Assembly: GCF_036046055.1 (NCBI RefSeq)
Contig: NZ_CP107939.1
Location: 7,998,001-8,062,000, forward strand
DNA length: 64,000 nucleotides
Origin: Nocardia sp. NBC_00403
Lineage (GTDB): Bacteria; Actinomycetota; Actinomycetes; Mycobacteriales; Mycobacteriaceae
Direction of reading: 5' to 3'
In this document: in pieces, positions 26,462-37,450 of the stretch
How the letters are laid out: each line of letters begins with the position of its first letter
How positions within the stretch are numbered: position 1 is the first letter of the stretch
Notes under the pieces: generated by a model
Seen by the model: only the letters and a program-made list of their open reading frames with translations
What the model was told of the DNA's origin: nothing
Databases searched by the model: none
Program-made: the position numbers and the translations under genes

Positions 26462-27970
26462 GTGACCACCATCGAGACCACCCCGGCCGCGCCAGACACG
26501 GCGCTGACGTCGGTCGACCCTGCCACGGGCGAGGTCATCGCCACGCACACCGTCGCCGATGAAGACGCGGTGCACGCGGCAGTGGCCAAGGCTCGCACCG
26601 CCGCCGCGACCTGGGGGACGCTGAGCTTCGACGAGCGCCGCAAGCACCTGCTGCGCTGGTCGACCCAGCTGGTCACGAGTTCCGACGAGTTCTGCGCGCT
26701 GATCCACCAGGAGAACGGCAAGCCGCTCGACGACGCTTTCCTGGAGCTGATGCTCGCACTCGAGCACATCGCCTGGGCAGCGAAGAACGCCAAGAAGATC
26801 CTCTCGCCGAAGAAAGTCTTCCCGGGCGTGCTGATGTCGAACTTCTCCGCCCGCCTCGAGCAGCGCCCGCTGGGCGTTGTCGGCGTGATCGGCCCATGGA
26901 ACTACCCCGTCTACACTCCCAACGGCTCCATCGCCTACGCGCTCGCCGCGGGCAATACCGTGGTGTTCAAGCCGAGCGAATTCTCCACCAGCATCGGCAA
27001 TTTCCTCTCCGTGGCGTTCAAGAAGGCCAATCCGGAACTGCCGGAAGGCGTTTTCGAGACCATCAACGGTTTCGGCGCCACCGGCGCGGCGCTGGTCAAG
27101 TCCGGCGTGGACAAGCTCGCGTTCACCGGCTCCACCGCCACCGGCAAGCGCATCATGGCCGCGGCAGCGGACTCGCTGACCCCGGTGCTGCTGGAATGCG
27201 GCGGCAAGGACGCGGTGATCGTCGCGGGTGACGCCGACATCAAGGCCGCCGCCGACGCGGTCGCCTGGGGCGCCACCGCCAACAGCGGCCAGACCTGCGC
27301 GGGCGTGGAGCGCGTGTACGTGGATCGTTCGGTGCGCGACGCGTTCGTCACCGAGGTGAAGCGCATTCTGACCGACATCAAGCCCGGATCCGGTGCCGGT
27401 GCCGCCTACGGCCCGATGACCATGCCGAGCCAGGTCGACATCGTGCGCCGTCATATCGAGGACGCGCTGAAGAACGGTGGCACCGCGGTCCTCGGTGGGC
27501 CGGAATCGGTCAAGGCGCCGTTCATCGAGCCGGTGGTGCTCGTCGATGTGGACGAGAACTCCGAAGCGGTGTGCGAGGAGACCTTCGGCCCGACCATCAC
27601 CATCCGCACCGTGGACGACGTGGACGAGGCGGTCGAACTGGCCAACAAGTCCAAGTACGGCCTGTCCTCTGCGGTGTACTCCAAGAAGAACGGCCTGGAG
27701 ATCGCCCGCAGGCTGCGCGTCGGCGCCACCTCGGTCAACTCCGTGCTCGCCTTCGCCGCCATCGCAGGCCTGCCCTTCGGCGGCGTCGGCGATTCCGGCA
27801 TCGGCCGCATCCACGGCGAGCCCGGCCTGCGCGAATTCTCCCGCCCGCACTCGATCGCCGTGCAGCGCTTCGCCATCCCCGGCATGGCGCTACTGAGCTA
27901 CTCGCGCACCGACTCCACCATGAAGCTGCTGCGCAAACTCGTCCCACTCCTCCACGGCCGCCACAAGTAG
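26462..27970 (+). CDS. NAD(P)-dependent aldehyde dehydrogenase
   Basis: A 502-residue ALDH. The catalytic cysteine is in NSGQTCAGVERVYV and the general-base region in LLECGGKDAVIV (E-C-G-G rather than the usual E-L-G-G). The NAD-binding FTGSTATGKRI and the substrate-side IGPWNYPV are also visible. A hydrophobic-basic C-terminal extension (LLRKLVPLLHGRHK) suggests peripheral membrane contact and a long-chain aldehyde substrate; this is inference. GTG start at 26462 with GAGGAGA eight bases upstream. I recall no equivalent at this position in M. tuberculosis. A strong terminator follows. Confidence 0.9.
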   Translation: MTTIETTPAAPDTALTSVDPATGEVIATHTVADEDAVHAAVAKARTAAATWGTLSFDERRKHLLRWSTQLVTSSDEFCALIHQENGKPLDDAFLELMLALEHIAWAAKNAKKILSPKKVFPGVLMSNFSARLEQRPLGVVGVIGPWNYPVYTPNGSIAYALAAGNTVVFKPSEFSTSIGNFLSVAFKKANPELPEGVFETINGFGATGAALVKSGVDKLAFTGSTATGKRIMAAAADSLTPVLLECGGKDAVIVAGDADIKAAADAVAWGATANSGQTCAGVERVYVDRSVRDAFVTEVKRILTDIKPGSGAGAAYGPMTMPSQVDIVRRHIEDALKNGGTAVLGGPESVKAPFIEPVVLVDVDENSEAVCEETFGPTITIRTVDDVDEAVELANKSKYGLSSAVYSKKNGLEIARRLRVGATSVNSVLAFAAIAGLPFGGVGDSGIGRIHGEPGLREFSRPHSIAVQRFAIPGMALLSYSRTDSTMKLLRKLVPLLHGRHK

Positions 27971-27981
27971 CACCCGGACGG

Positions 27982-28022
27982 ATCGGGGCGAGGTGCACGC
28001 CTGGGCAACACCTCGCCCCGAT
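27982..28022 (+). terminator. Terminator after the aldehyde dehydrogenase gene
   Basis: ATCGGGGCGAGGTG pairs perfectly with CACCTCGCCCCGAT across a 13-base loop, 11 bases after the stop, followed by CTCGTGTC. Confidence 0.78.
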
Positions 28023-28059
28023 CTCGTGTCGAGAGGAACCCACAAACACCACACCCGGG

Positions 28060-28240
28060 TTGAATCCCTACAGCGCCACCACAATCGATCCGCACGCCAG
28101 TAGCCGACGCTACGTCCCTCGAGTTGAGTCCCTACGACGCCACTACAGCCAGTCCCGACACCGGAAGCGAACACCACACCCTCGAAGGTGGATCTCTATA
28201 ACGCCACCACAGCCAGTCCGCACGCCGGAAGCTGTGTGCC
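28060..28240. repeat. Degenerate 64-bp tandem repeat, nearly three copies
   Basis: Copies begin at 28060 (TTGAATCCCTACAGCGCCAC), 28124 (TTGAGTCCCTACGACGCCAC) and 28188 (GTGGATCTCTATAACGCCAC), exactly 64 bases apart. Each continues with an A/C-rich stretch ending in versions of CACGCCGGAAGC. The third copy is cut short by the next repeat element. No protein frame is apparent. Confidence 0.82.
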
Positions 28241-28283
28241 TGCCTACTCAGGTTGCGGAAGAGAAAGCCGGGTACGGCACACG
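28237..28283 (+). repeat. Dispersed 47-bp repeat, copy 1
   Basis: This segment starts TGCCTGCCTACTCAGG and ends GGGTACGGCACACG. It matches 60913-60959 in the same orientation at 43 of 47 positions by direct alignment. Both copies are intergenic. Confidence 0.85.
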
Positions 28284-28538
28284 ACGTGCCCGGCACTGCC
28301 CTGATAACCACCCCAACGCAACGTGCGCACCCGAACCGGACCCGAGCGGGGTGCGTTGCGGGAACGAACCCACCACGATGCCGTCCCGGAAAGGTGTGCC
28401 TGCCCGGGGTTTACCGGGCAGTGCTGGGCCCGTCGGGTGCCGTCCCCGGCTTACCTCCCGCAGCCAGGTGCGCGGTGTCGAGTTCCGGCATGGTCATCTG
28501 GCTGTGGTGCCGTTCTCGAGAACCCATTCTCGAACGAG

Positions 28539-28613
28539 CGTAGTGAAATGGTGGTTGGGGGTGGGCTTGGGTTCAAGGGGTGGATGCAACACCCACCCCT
28601 TGAACCCAAGCCC
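28539..28613. repeat. GTAGTGAAATGG element with a 21-bp hairpin
   Basis: GTAGTGAAATGGTGGT at 28539 opens the element. A perfect 21-bp inverted repeat follows (28563-28583 with 28593-28613, 9-base loop; arm core GGGCTTGGGTTCAAGGGG). The opening motif recurs at 28797 and 61047. Confidence 0.8.
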
Positions 28614-28796
28614 GGCGGGGGTGTGGTGGGTGGCACTGTGACGCCACGCCCGGCGGCTGAGTCAGAAGGCCCGGGGGCGCGCACGTCAGGGTGCGTGGTG
28701 TCGGGGTTCCTGCGTGGTCATCTGGCTGTGGTTACGTCCCGAGCAGCTGCCCGAAAGGCACTGCCCCTGTGTCAGCACCGTGCGGGGTCGCCGAGG

Positions 28797-28845
28797 GTAG
28801 TGAAATGGCGGTTGGGGATAGGGGTGGGGACCGCCATTTCACTAC
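28797..28845. repeat. GTAGTGAAATGG element forming a 16-bp perfect hairpin
   Basis: GTAGTGAAATGGCGGT (28797-28812) pairs with ACCGCCATTTCACTAC (28830-28845) across 17 bases. It is the second copy of the element and lies about 105 bases before aroA. Confidence 0.82.
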
Positions 28846-28950
28846 GCTCGATGGCGGATTGGGGTGCTGCGCGTCCACAGCGCTGTAGGTGGTGCGATCA
28901 GATACCGCACCGCCCGCGTGTCCGACTGCGCGATGGGCGAAGATGGAACA

Positions 28951-30243
28951 GTGAGTTTCTGGCCAGCGCCCCATGTCGATGTCCCTGTGCACGCGACCGT
29001 GACCTTGCCCGGATCTAAATCCATCACCAACCGGGCCCTGATCCTGGCCGCCCTTGCCGATGGCCCTTCGACGATCTCCGGCGCGCTGCGCAGTCGCGAT
29101 ACCAATCTGATGATCGGTGCGTTGCGCGCCATGGGCGTGGGCATCGAGGGTGACGGCGACACGCTCACCGTCACGCCGGCTCCGCTGGGCGGCGGCACTG
29201 TCGACTGTGGGCTGGCGGGCACCGTGATGCGGTTCCTGCCGCCGGTGGCGGCGCTGGCGAGCGGCGACGTGGCATTCGACGGCGATGAGCAGGCGCGGGT
29301 CAGACCGCTCGGCACCATCTTGGACGCACTGCGCAGGCTCGGCGCCGATATCGATGGCAGTGCGATGCCGTTCACCGTGCACGGCAAGGGCGCGTTGCGT
29401 GGCGGCAAGGTCACCATCGACGCGTCGGGGTCCTCCCAGTTCGTGTCGGGACTGCTGTTGTCGGCAGCCCGATTCGACGAGGGCGTGATCGTGCACCACG
29501 ACGGCAAGGCGCTGCCCTCGATGCCACATATCGAGATGACCGTGGAGATGCTGCGGCGGGCCGATGTCGCCGTTGAGGCGCCCGCGGATAGCCGCAAGGC
29601 CCAGACCTGGACCGTCGCGCCGGGGCCGATCCGCGCGGTGGATTGGGATATCGAGCCCGATCTGTCCAATGCCACACCGTTCCTGGCCGCCGCTGCGATC
29701 ACCGGCGGCGAGGTGCGCATTCCACATTGGCCGCGGATCACCACCCAGCCCGGCGATGTGATCCGGGAAATCCTGGTGCGCATGGGCGCCGAGACGAGCC
29801 GCTTCGACGGCGTGCTCACCGTGCGCGGCCCGGAGCGCCTGGCGGGCATCGACATCGACCTGCACGACGTCGGCGAGCTGACCCCCACCGTGGCAGCCCT
29901 TGCCGCACTGGCGGATTCGCCGTCCCGGCTGCGCGGTATCGCGCATCTGCGCGGCCATGAGACCGACCGCCTCGCGGCACTTTCCACCGAGATCAACCGG
30001 CTCGGCGGCAATGTCACCGAGACCGAGGACGGGCTGGAGATCATCCCGGCCCCGCTGCACGGTGGCATCTGGCACTCCTACGCCGATCACCGAATGGCAA
30101 CGGCGGGTGCGATTCTCGGACTTCGGGTGCCTGGTATCGAGATCGAGGACATCGGCACGACAGCCAAGACGCTGCCCGGTTTCGTCGCGCTGTGGGAGCA
30201 GATGCTCGATCCGACACTCTCGAACCAGGGAGCGGCACACTGA
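28951..30243 (+). CDS. aroA: 3-phosphoshikimate 1-carboxyvinyltransferase (EPSP synthase)
   Basis: AroA joins phosphoenolpyruvate to shikimate-3-phosphate in aromatic amino acid synthesis. The substrate-binding motif [18 protein letters not shown] is near residue 20, followed by [13 protein letters not shown] and [14 protein letters not shown]; the catalytic acid regions PMPH-like SMPHIEMT and HSYADHRMA are present. Length is 430 residues. The start is either GTG 28951 (VSFWPAPHV) or ATG 28933 in the same frame; the former aligns better with recalled N termini. The stop overlaps the start of rsgA. Confidence 0.93.
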   Translation: MSFWPAPHVDVPVHATVTLPGSKSITNRALILAALADGPSTISGALRSRDTNLMIGALRAMGVGIEGDGDTLTVTPAPLGGGTVDCGLAGTVMRFLPPVAALASGDVAFDGDEQARVRPLGTILDALRRLGADIDGSAMPFTVHGKGALRGGKVTIDASGSSQFVSGLLLSAARFDEGVIVHHDGKALPSMPHIEMTVEMLRRADVAVEAPADSRKAQTWTVAPGPIRAVDWDIEPDLSNATPFLAAAAITGGEVRIPHWPRITTQPGDVIREILVRMGAETSRFDGVLTVRGPERLAGIDIDLHDVGELTPTVAALAALADSPSRLRGIAHLRGHETDRLAALSTEINRLGGNVTETEDGLEIIPAPLHGGIWHSYADHRMATAGAILGLRVPGIEIEDIGTTAKTLPGFVALWEQMLDPTLSNQGAAH

Positions 30244-31244
30244 GGCGTCGCGAGTACGACGAATCCGATGTCCGGGTGCGCCCGGGCAAAAGTTCTCGTC
30301 CCCGCACGAAAACCCGTCCACAGCACAATGATGCGGAATCCGCGATGGTTGTCGCGGTGGACCGCGGCCGCTGGGGTTGCGTGCTCGGCGGCGACCCGGA
30401 TCGACCGATCGTCGCGATGCGGGCACGTGAACTCGGCCGCACCCCGATCGTGGTCGGCGATCAGGTGGACGTGGTCGGTGATCTGTCCGGTAGGCCCGAC
30501 ACCCTCGCCCGCATCGTCCGTGTTTCCGAACGCCGAACAGTATTGCGCCGCACCGCCGATGACACCGACCCCTTCGAACGGATCGTGGTAGGCAATGCCG
30601 AACAGCTGTTCATCGTGGTCGCGCTCGCCGACCCGCCGCCGCGCACCGGTTTCGTCGAGCGCGCCATGGTCGCCGCGTATGCCGGTGGGCTGCAACCCAT
30701 CCTGTGTCTGACCAAACACGACCTGGCCGCCGAATCCGAATTCGCCGCCGCCTTCGACGATCTCGACCTCACCATCGTCTACGGCGGCATCGATGATCCA
30801 CTCGGCCCGATCAACGAACTACTCGACGGCAACCTCACCGCGCTCATCGGCCATTCCGGCGTCGGCAAGTCCACATTGGTGAATCGCCTTGTCCCCGACG
30901 CGGATCGGGCCGTCGGTATCGTCTCCGGCGTCGGCAAGGGCCGCCACACCTCCACCCAATCCGTCGCGCTGCCCCTGCCCGCGGGCGGCTGGGTCATCGA
31001 TACCCCGGGGGTTCGCTCCTTCGGCCTCGCCCATATCACCCCCGACGACGTCATCTCCGCCTTCACCGACCTGGCGACCGCCATCGACGATTGCCCGCGC
31101 GGCTGCACCCACCTCGGCCCGCCCACCGACCCCGAATGCGCACTCGACCAACTGCCGGGCAAGGAACGCCGAGTGGCCGCGATCCGCCTGCTGCTCGTCG
31201 CCTTGAACTCCAACGACTCCTGGAAACTCGACCGCGGCGAGTAG
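30240..31244 (+). CDS. rsgA: Ribosome small-subunit-dependent GTPase A (RsgA)
   Basis: RsgA helps late 30S assembly. It is a circularly permuted GTPase: the order seen is an OB domain, then the TKHD motif (CLTKHD), GHSGVGKST, and DTPGVR, ending in a zinc-binding [16 protein letters not shown] segment. The start is unusual. The frame that begins [16 protein letters not shown] matches the recalled N terminus of Rv3228. Its first codon would be CTG 30240, overlapping the aroA stop as CTGA, with AGGGAG seven bases upstream. An in-frame GTG at 30192 inside aroA is the conventional alternative. Confidence 0.92.
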   Translation: MRRREYDESDVRVRPGKSSRPRTKTRPQHNDAESAMVVAVDRGRWGCVLGGDPDRPIVAMRARELGRTPIVVGDQVDVVGDLSGRPDTLARIVRVSERRTVLRRTADDTDPFERIVVGNAEQLFIVVALADPPPRTGFVERAMVAAYAGGLQPILCLTKHDLAAESEFAAAFDDLDLTIVYGGIDDPLGPINELLDGNLTALIGHSGVGKSTLVNRLVPDADRAVGIVSGVGKGRHTSTQSVALPLPAGGWVIDTPGVRSFGLAHITPDDVISAFTDLATAIDDCPRGCTHLGPPTDPECALDQLPGKERRVAAIRLLLVALNSNDSWKLDRGE

Positions 31245-31246
31245 GG

Positions 31247-32122
31247 CTATGGCTGCGGCGCGTGCGCAGCGCCCGCGGCGACGACGCGTACCGCTTCGGC
31301 GGTCCACGCGACGTTGCGAGGGATCACCACGATGTGCTCGGCTCCGAAGCCGGCCAGGTCGGTGCATCGGCGCGCGAATTCGGCGGCCGACTCCCCTGGC
31401 GCCAGCGCCGTGGTAACAGTCTTCTCGATGTCGCCGTAGGGCCTGCCGGTCTCGGCGCAGTGCTCGGCGAGCACGGCGAGCTTGTGCCGCAGCATCTTTC
31501 CGCCGTCGGGGATGTCGAACAGATTGCAGGCATCGGCGTATCGCGCTACCAACCGGAGCGTCCGACGCTCCCCGGCGCCGCCGACGAGGATGGGCGGGTG
31601 TGGGCGGCGAAGCGGGTTCGGGCTGTTCACCGGATGCTCCAGCCGGTAGTGGACACCAACGAACGGCGACGTGTCACCTGCCCACATTTGACGCGCCAGC
31701 CGCAGCGTCTCCTCCAGCCGCTCGAAGCGTTCGGAGACCGACGGCAACGACAACCCCATCGCGAGTGCTTCATCCTGTTGGTAGCCCGCGCCGATCCCGA
31801 ACCGGGCGCGACCACCGGTCAGCACATCGAGGGTGCTGACCGCTTTGACCGTCACGCTGGGCGGACGAAAGTGCACTGCCGTGACCAAGGTGCCCAAGCG
31901 CACCCGTTCCGTTTGTGCCGCAAGGAATCCCAGTGTGGTGCATGCCTCGAGCATGGCATCGTCGATCGCGCTCATCGGATCGGCGGGAAGCAGATGGTCG
32001 GGCACCCAAAGGGTATCGATGCCCGCCTCATCGGCGACCTGTGCGATGCGCGTCAGATAGTCGCGCAGCTGCGGCGGACCGCCCGGCACGATGAAATTCG
32101 TCACGCTGATACTGACCCGCAT
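31247..32122 (-). CDS. LLM-class F420-dependent oxidoreductase
   Basis: A 291-residue luciferase-like TIM-barrel protein. The start MRVSISVTNFIVPGG, the WVPDHLL motif near residue 40, RVRLGTLVTAVHFRPP, FGIGAGYQQDEALAMGL and PPILVGGAGERRTLRLVA are typical of actinobacterial F420-dependent oxidoreductases. Substrate unknown. The cofactor would be supplied by FbiA and FbiB, whose genes are at the right end of the window. ATG at 32122 with GAGGAC upstream. It follows the NTF2-like gene after 11 bases and is probably cotranscribed with it. Confidence 0.85.
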   Translation of the reverse strand: MRVSISVTNFIVPGGPPQLRDYLTRIAQVADEAGIDTLWVPDHLLPADPMSAIDDAMLEACTTLGFLAAQTERVRLGTLVTAVHFRPPSVTVKAVSTLDVLTGGRARFGIGAGYQQDEALAMGLSLPSVSERFERLEETLRLARQMWAGDTSPFVGVHYRLEHPVNSPNPLRRPHPPILVGGAGERRTLRLVARYADACNLFDIPDGGKMLRHKLAVLAEHCAETGRPYGDIEKTVTTALAPGESAAEFARRCTDLAGFGAEHIVVIPRNVAWTAEAVRVVAAGAAHAPQP

Positions 32123-32133
32123 CGTGGTAGTCC

Positions 32134-32529
32134 TCAGCTCGCGGGCGGCTGGAACGGCATCGCGCCGATCGGGGACAGATGCATGCCGGCCAGCGCCCAC
32201 CGCGCACCGTCGTGGGTGTATATGTGCGTGGCACGGAACGAGCCGTCGGCCGACGTGCCCTGGAACTCGGCTTCCTGCGTGTGCACACCGACTGCCACGG
32301 CAGTGGTGCCGTACTCGCGCACGGTGACGTCATGCCAGATCAGCGTCTTGGTGACGAGTCCGCCGACGCGATAGCGAGCCAGCCACTGCCGCTTGTCGAG
32401 GACGAAGCCCAGCGGTCCGACCAGCGTGAAGTCGGCAGTGGCGATGAGGTCGAGCTCGGCGATGTCGGCACGCTGTTCGGCCGCGGCCCAGCGAGCGCCC
32501 AGTTCCTGGATTTCATCGATGGTCGTCAT
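32134..32529 (-). CDS. NTF2-like (SnoaL/DUF4440-type) protein
   Basis: A 131-residue protein with the cone-shaped NTF2 fold pattern: helical start MTTIDEIQELGARWAAAEQ, then ADFTLVGPLGFVLDKRQWLA, and beta strands ending in GARWALAGMHLSPIG. Members include ketosteroid isomerase-like enzymes and scaffolds; no catalytic assignment is possible. A palindromic site (32568-32583) lies in its promoter. First gene of a likely two-gene operon with the LLM oxidoreductase. Confidence 0.8.
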   Translation of the reverse strand: MTTIDEIQELGARWAAAEQRADIAELDLIATADFTLVGPLGFVLDKRQWLARYRVGGLVTKTLIWHDVTVREYGTTAVAVGVHTQEAEFQGTSADGSFRATHIYTHDGARWALAGMHLSPIGAMPFQPPAS

Positions 32530-32567
32530 GGTTGCGCGTCTCCCTACTGATCCATTAAGTTGCTGCA

Positions 32568-32583
32568 ACTGTAAAAATACAGT
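32568..32583. promoter_or_regulatory. Palindromic operator candidate between divergent genes
   Basis: ACTGTAAAAATACAGT is an inverted repeat with ACTGTA and TACAGT arms around four A bases, in an otherwise GC-rich context. On the minus strand the neighbouring TACTGTTACTGTA partly repeats it. It lies 39 bases upstream of the NTF2-like start and 39 bases before the LRV-like gene. A TetR-type regulator is likely but none is adjacent. Confidence 0.5.
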
Positions 32584-32621
32584 AACAGTACGTCACGTCG
32601 CTTGCTGGGCAGGATATTGTT

Positions 32622-33092
32622 GTGCGCCATGACCTCCTCGGGCTCGCCGAGAACCCCGCGCTACCAACCGAACTGGTCGATCGGCCCATCGCGGCTGCAG
32701 ACACCGACCTCGCCGAGGTTCTGGCCCGCCGCCCGGACTTGATCGGCACGCAGGTGGCCGCGCTCGCGCGTTTCGAGGGGGCCGCGGTACGGCTCGCTCG
32801 CGATGGGCGACTCGCCGCCGAAGATGTTGATCCGCTGGCCCAACCGCGCGTCACGCTCGAAGCGGGCTCCGGCAGGCCGGAGTGGACACGGCTACTCGCA
32901 GCCGATCCGTTGGTGGACAACCGGGAGAAGTTGGCGGCCTGTCCAGGTCTGCCGCGCGATGTGACGCAGACGCTGGCCTCGGACCCTGACGTCAGGGTCG
33001 TCGCGGAGCTTGCACCGTGGTTGGGCGATGATCTGGCCTACGACGCATGGAACCCAGGCCACGGCTCACTGCGTGCCCCACGCGGTACATGA
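32622..33092 (+). CDS. Leucine-rich-variant/HEAT-like small protein, partner of the downstream toxin-like gene
   Basis: A 156-residue protein (GTG start, VRHDLLGLAENPALP) with repeats resembling leucine-rich repeat variants: LAENPALPTELVDR near the start and LAACPGLPRDVTQTLASDPDVRVVAELA-type sequence near the end. It has no signal peptide. It ends in an ATGA overlap with the next gene, so the two are translationally coupled. Role unknown; it may be a chaperone, adaptor or remnant of a longer repeat protein. Confidence 0.65.
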   Translation: MRHDLLGLAENPALPTELVDRPIAAADTDLAEVLARRPDLIGTQVAALARFEGAAVRLARDGRLAAEDVDPLAQPRVTLEAGSGRPEWTRLLAADPLVDNREKLAACPGLPRDVTQTLASDPDVRVVAELAPWLGDDLAYDAWNPGHGSLRAPRGT

Positions 33093-34216
33093 GCGGGTCG
33101 GGTGTCACCGCGGAAATGCTGCAGGCAGCCTTGCACCTCGCCGACGCGATTGGCGAAGCCGCCCAGGGAATCAGCAAGGCACACCATAAAGCTTCGCACC
33201 AGATACGGGACGGCCTCAATCGGATCACACACACTGACGTGCAGACCGCAGCCAAGTTCGACAAGTTCGGTCCGGCTGCGCACACGAATCAGCGGCTCGC
33301 CGGTGGCGACGATCACTCGCGATCAGCTACGCCGTTTCAGCGCCCCACCTCTCCTGCAGTGAAAGGCCCCATCGGCCACATGTCGGCAGAAGAAGTCGAG
33401 GAGCTGCTGAAAGATTTGGGACCACCAGCGGAATGGCCCAAAAGAGTAGAAGCGGACCTACGCATATTTCAAAAGGTCGAAGAAATCAGGGGCGCGAAAG
33501 TCAACGAGGACTGGCTGCCCCTGCTGCGGAGACGCCTCGAAGAGGGACCAACCGAAAATCCGGAAGACGACGATGTGATGATCGACTTCTACCACGGAAC
33601 CAACAAAGCGGCGGAAGGGTATATCCGCACCGGCGGTGTGGATACGCGATATCCCAGACACTTCTGCGATGCCGGCCAGGGATTTTACACCAGCGACGAC
33701 CCGCTGTTCGTGAAAATGGTGGCGTCGAGACACCCCAACCCGGCCGTCTTGCATTACAAAATAAAACTGGGCGATCTGGCCAAGCTGAAGGTTAAAATTT
33801 TGGATCCGGAGAGTCCCGAGTTGTTGGATTTTGCGCTTCCTCGCATGTTCAATGATCCCGAAACACCGTTCGACGTGGTCATCCTACCGAATATCGTCAA
33901 TAGAGGGGCAGTCGCATTCGAGAATGCGGTTCCGATATATGCCGGCCGCCAGGTCGTATTCTGCAACGACACCGGCGGAATGCTCGATGCCGGACTTCAA
34001 CCGGCCCCGGCCGGCCACACCTCCCTGGCGGAATCCGCCATGTCGACAACTCCTCGGGAGGAACCCGGTGACGCTCACGTCAGCAGTGTGCCAGCCCTCT
34101 TCGGAGAAGAACCCTCCGACCGCATTTCACACACGGGAACTGACCCGAATGCTCCTGCGGTGTCGGAGGGGTTGCCACGAAGTTCTGCCGACTCCGCCGG
34201 CCAGCCTGACTCCTGA
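33089..34216 (+). CDS. Putative polymorphic toxin with ADP-ribosyltransferase-like domain
   Basis: A 375-residue protein. Residues about 1-60 are helical and polar (HLADAIGEAAQGISKAHHK), recalling the ends of type VII secretion substrates. Residues about 165-315 hold IDFYHGTNKAAEGYI, then HFCDAGQGFYTSDDP, then PIYAGRQVVFCND. The spacing of HGT, GFYTSD and a late Gln/Glu strand is that of the His-Tyr-[Glu/Gln] class of ADP-ribosyltransferase folds, including DUF3990-like toxins. The tail is Pro/Ser/Glu-rich. Between 33.56 and 33.96 kb the gene is visibly richer in A and T than its neighbours and uses codons such as AAA, TTG and ATA, a sign of transfer. The ATG at 33089 is chosen for the ATGA overlap. 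Confidence 0.6.
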   Translation: MSGSGVTAEMLQAALHLADAIGEAAQGISKAHHKASHQIRDGLNRITHTDVQTAAKFDKFGPAAHTNQRLAGGDDHSRSATPFQRPTSPAVKGPIGHMSAEEVEELLKDLGPPAEWPKRVEADLRIFQKVEEIRGAKVNEDWLPLLRRRLEEGPTENPEDDDVMIDFYHGTNKAAEGYIRTGGVDTRYPRHFCDAGQGFYTSDDPLFVKMVASRHPNPAVLHYKIKLGDLAKLKVKILDPESPELLDFALPRMFNDPETPFDVVILPNIVNRGAVAFENAVPIYAGRQVVFCNDTGGMLDAGLQPAPAGHTSLAESAMSTTPREEPGDAHVSSVPALFGEEPSDRISHTGTDPNAPAVSEGLPRSSADSAGQPDS

Positions 34217-34621
34217 TCCACCCGAGGCGCAGCCAAGGTAAGCCCGAAAGCCGCCATAGCGTGAGTTTCACTGGTAAGGATTCAGTTTCGGCGGCGGGGG
34301 CTGTATAGCGTCTCGGTGGCCTAGATGCTTGATTCCAAGGGGTGAGTTTGCCGGAGGTTAGACAAACGAGGCCGCGCCGTCCGCTGCGCTGGCAGCGCTG
34401 CTGACCGGTGATGAGCTGCCGCGGGCACGCTTCTGCCTGGTCTGCGACCGGGAGGCAATTCCTTTCGTTCACGACCCATAGGTCGAGGACAATGCCAACT
34501 GTCAGCACCGCCCTGACCGCTCCGGCTGTGCACCCGATACGGCCGAGACACGGGCAGAACAACGAAGGAGTCCACGGATATCCGTGGACTCCTTCATCAG
34601 CGGTGCATGAACCGCGGCTGG
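34217..34621. other. Intergenic region between the toxin-like gene and secA1
   Basis: These 405 bases lie between convergent genes. Short frames on both strands are arginine- and proline-rich and not convincing. No immunity-type gene is visible after the toxin-like gene. The secA1 terminator palindrome is at the right end. Confidence 0.55.
34564..34595 (-). terminator. Perfect 32-bp palindrome after secA1
   Basis: GAAGGAGTCCACGGAT is followed directly by its reverse complement, giving a 32-base perfect palindrome 27 bases past the secA1 stop. Read on the minus strand it is followed by GTTGTTCTGC. Likely terminator, possibly for both directions. Confidence 0.75.

Positions 34622-37450
<2,829 letters not shown>

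Larger units (their letters stand above)
27971..28950. other. 980-bp gene-free, repeat-rich region between ALDH and aroA
   Basis: After the ALDH terminator this interval holds a 64-bp tandem repeat, a 47-bp dispersed repeat, and two hairpin elements sharing GTAGTGAAATGG. Proline- and arginine-rich open frames exist but none reads as a real protein. The aroA promoter must lie near the right end; no clear -10/-35 was identified. Confidence 0.7.

Noticed and set aside
28253..29018. Open frames in the ALDH-aroA interval
   Set aside because: They cross repeats and hairpins, and composition is not protein-like.
34080..34575. Possible immunity gene after the toxin-like gene
   Set aside because: Frames here are short, Arg/Pro-rich and on the opposite strand; not convincing.
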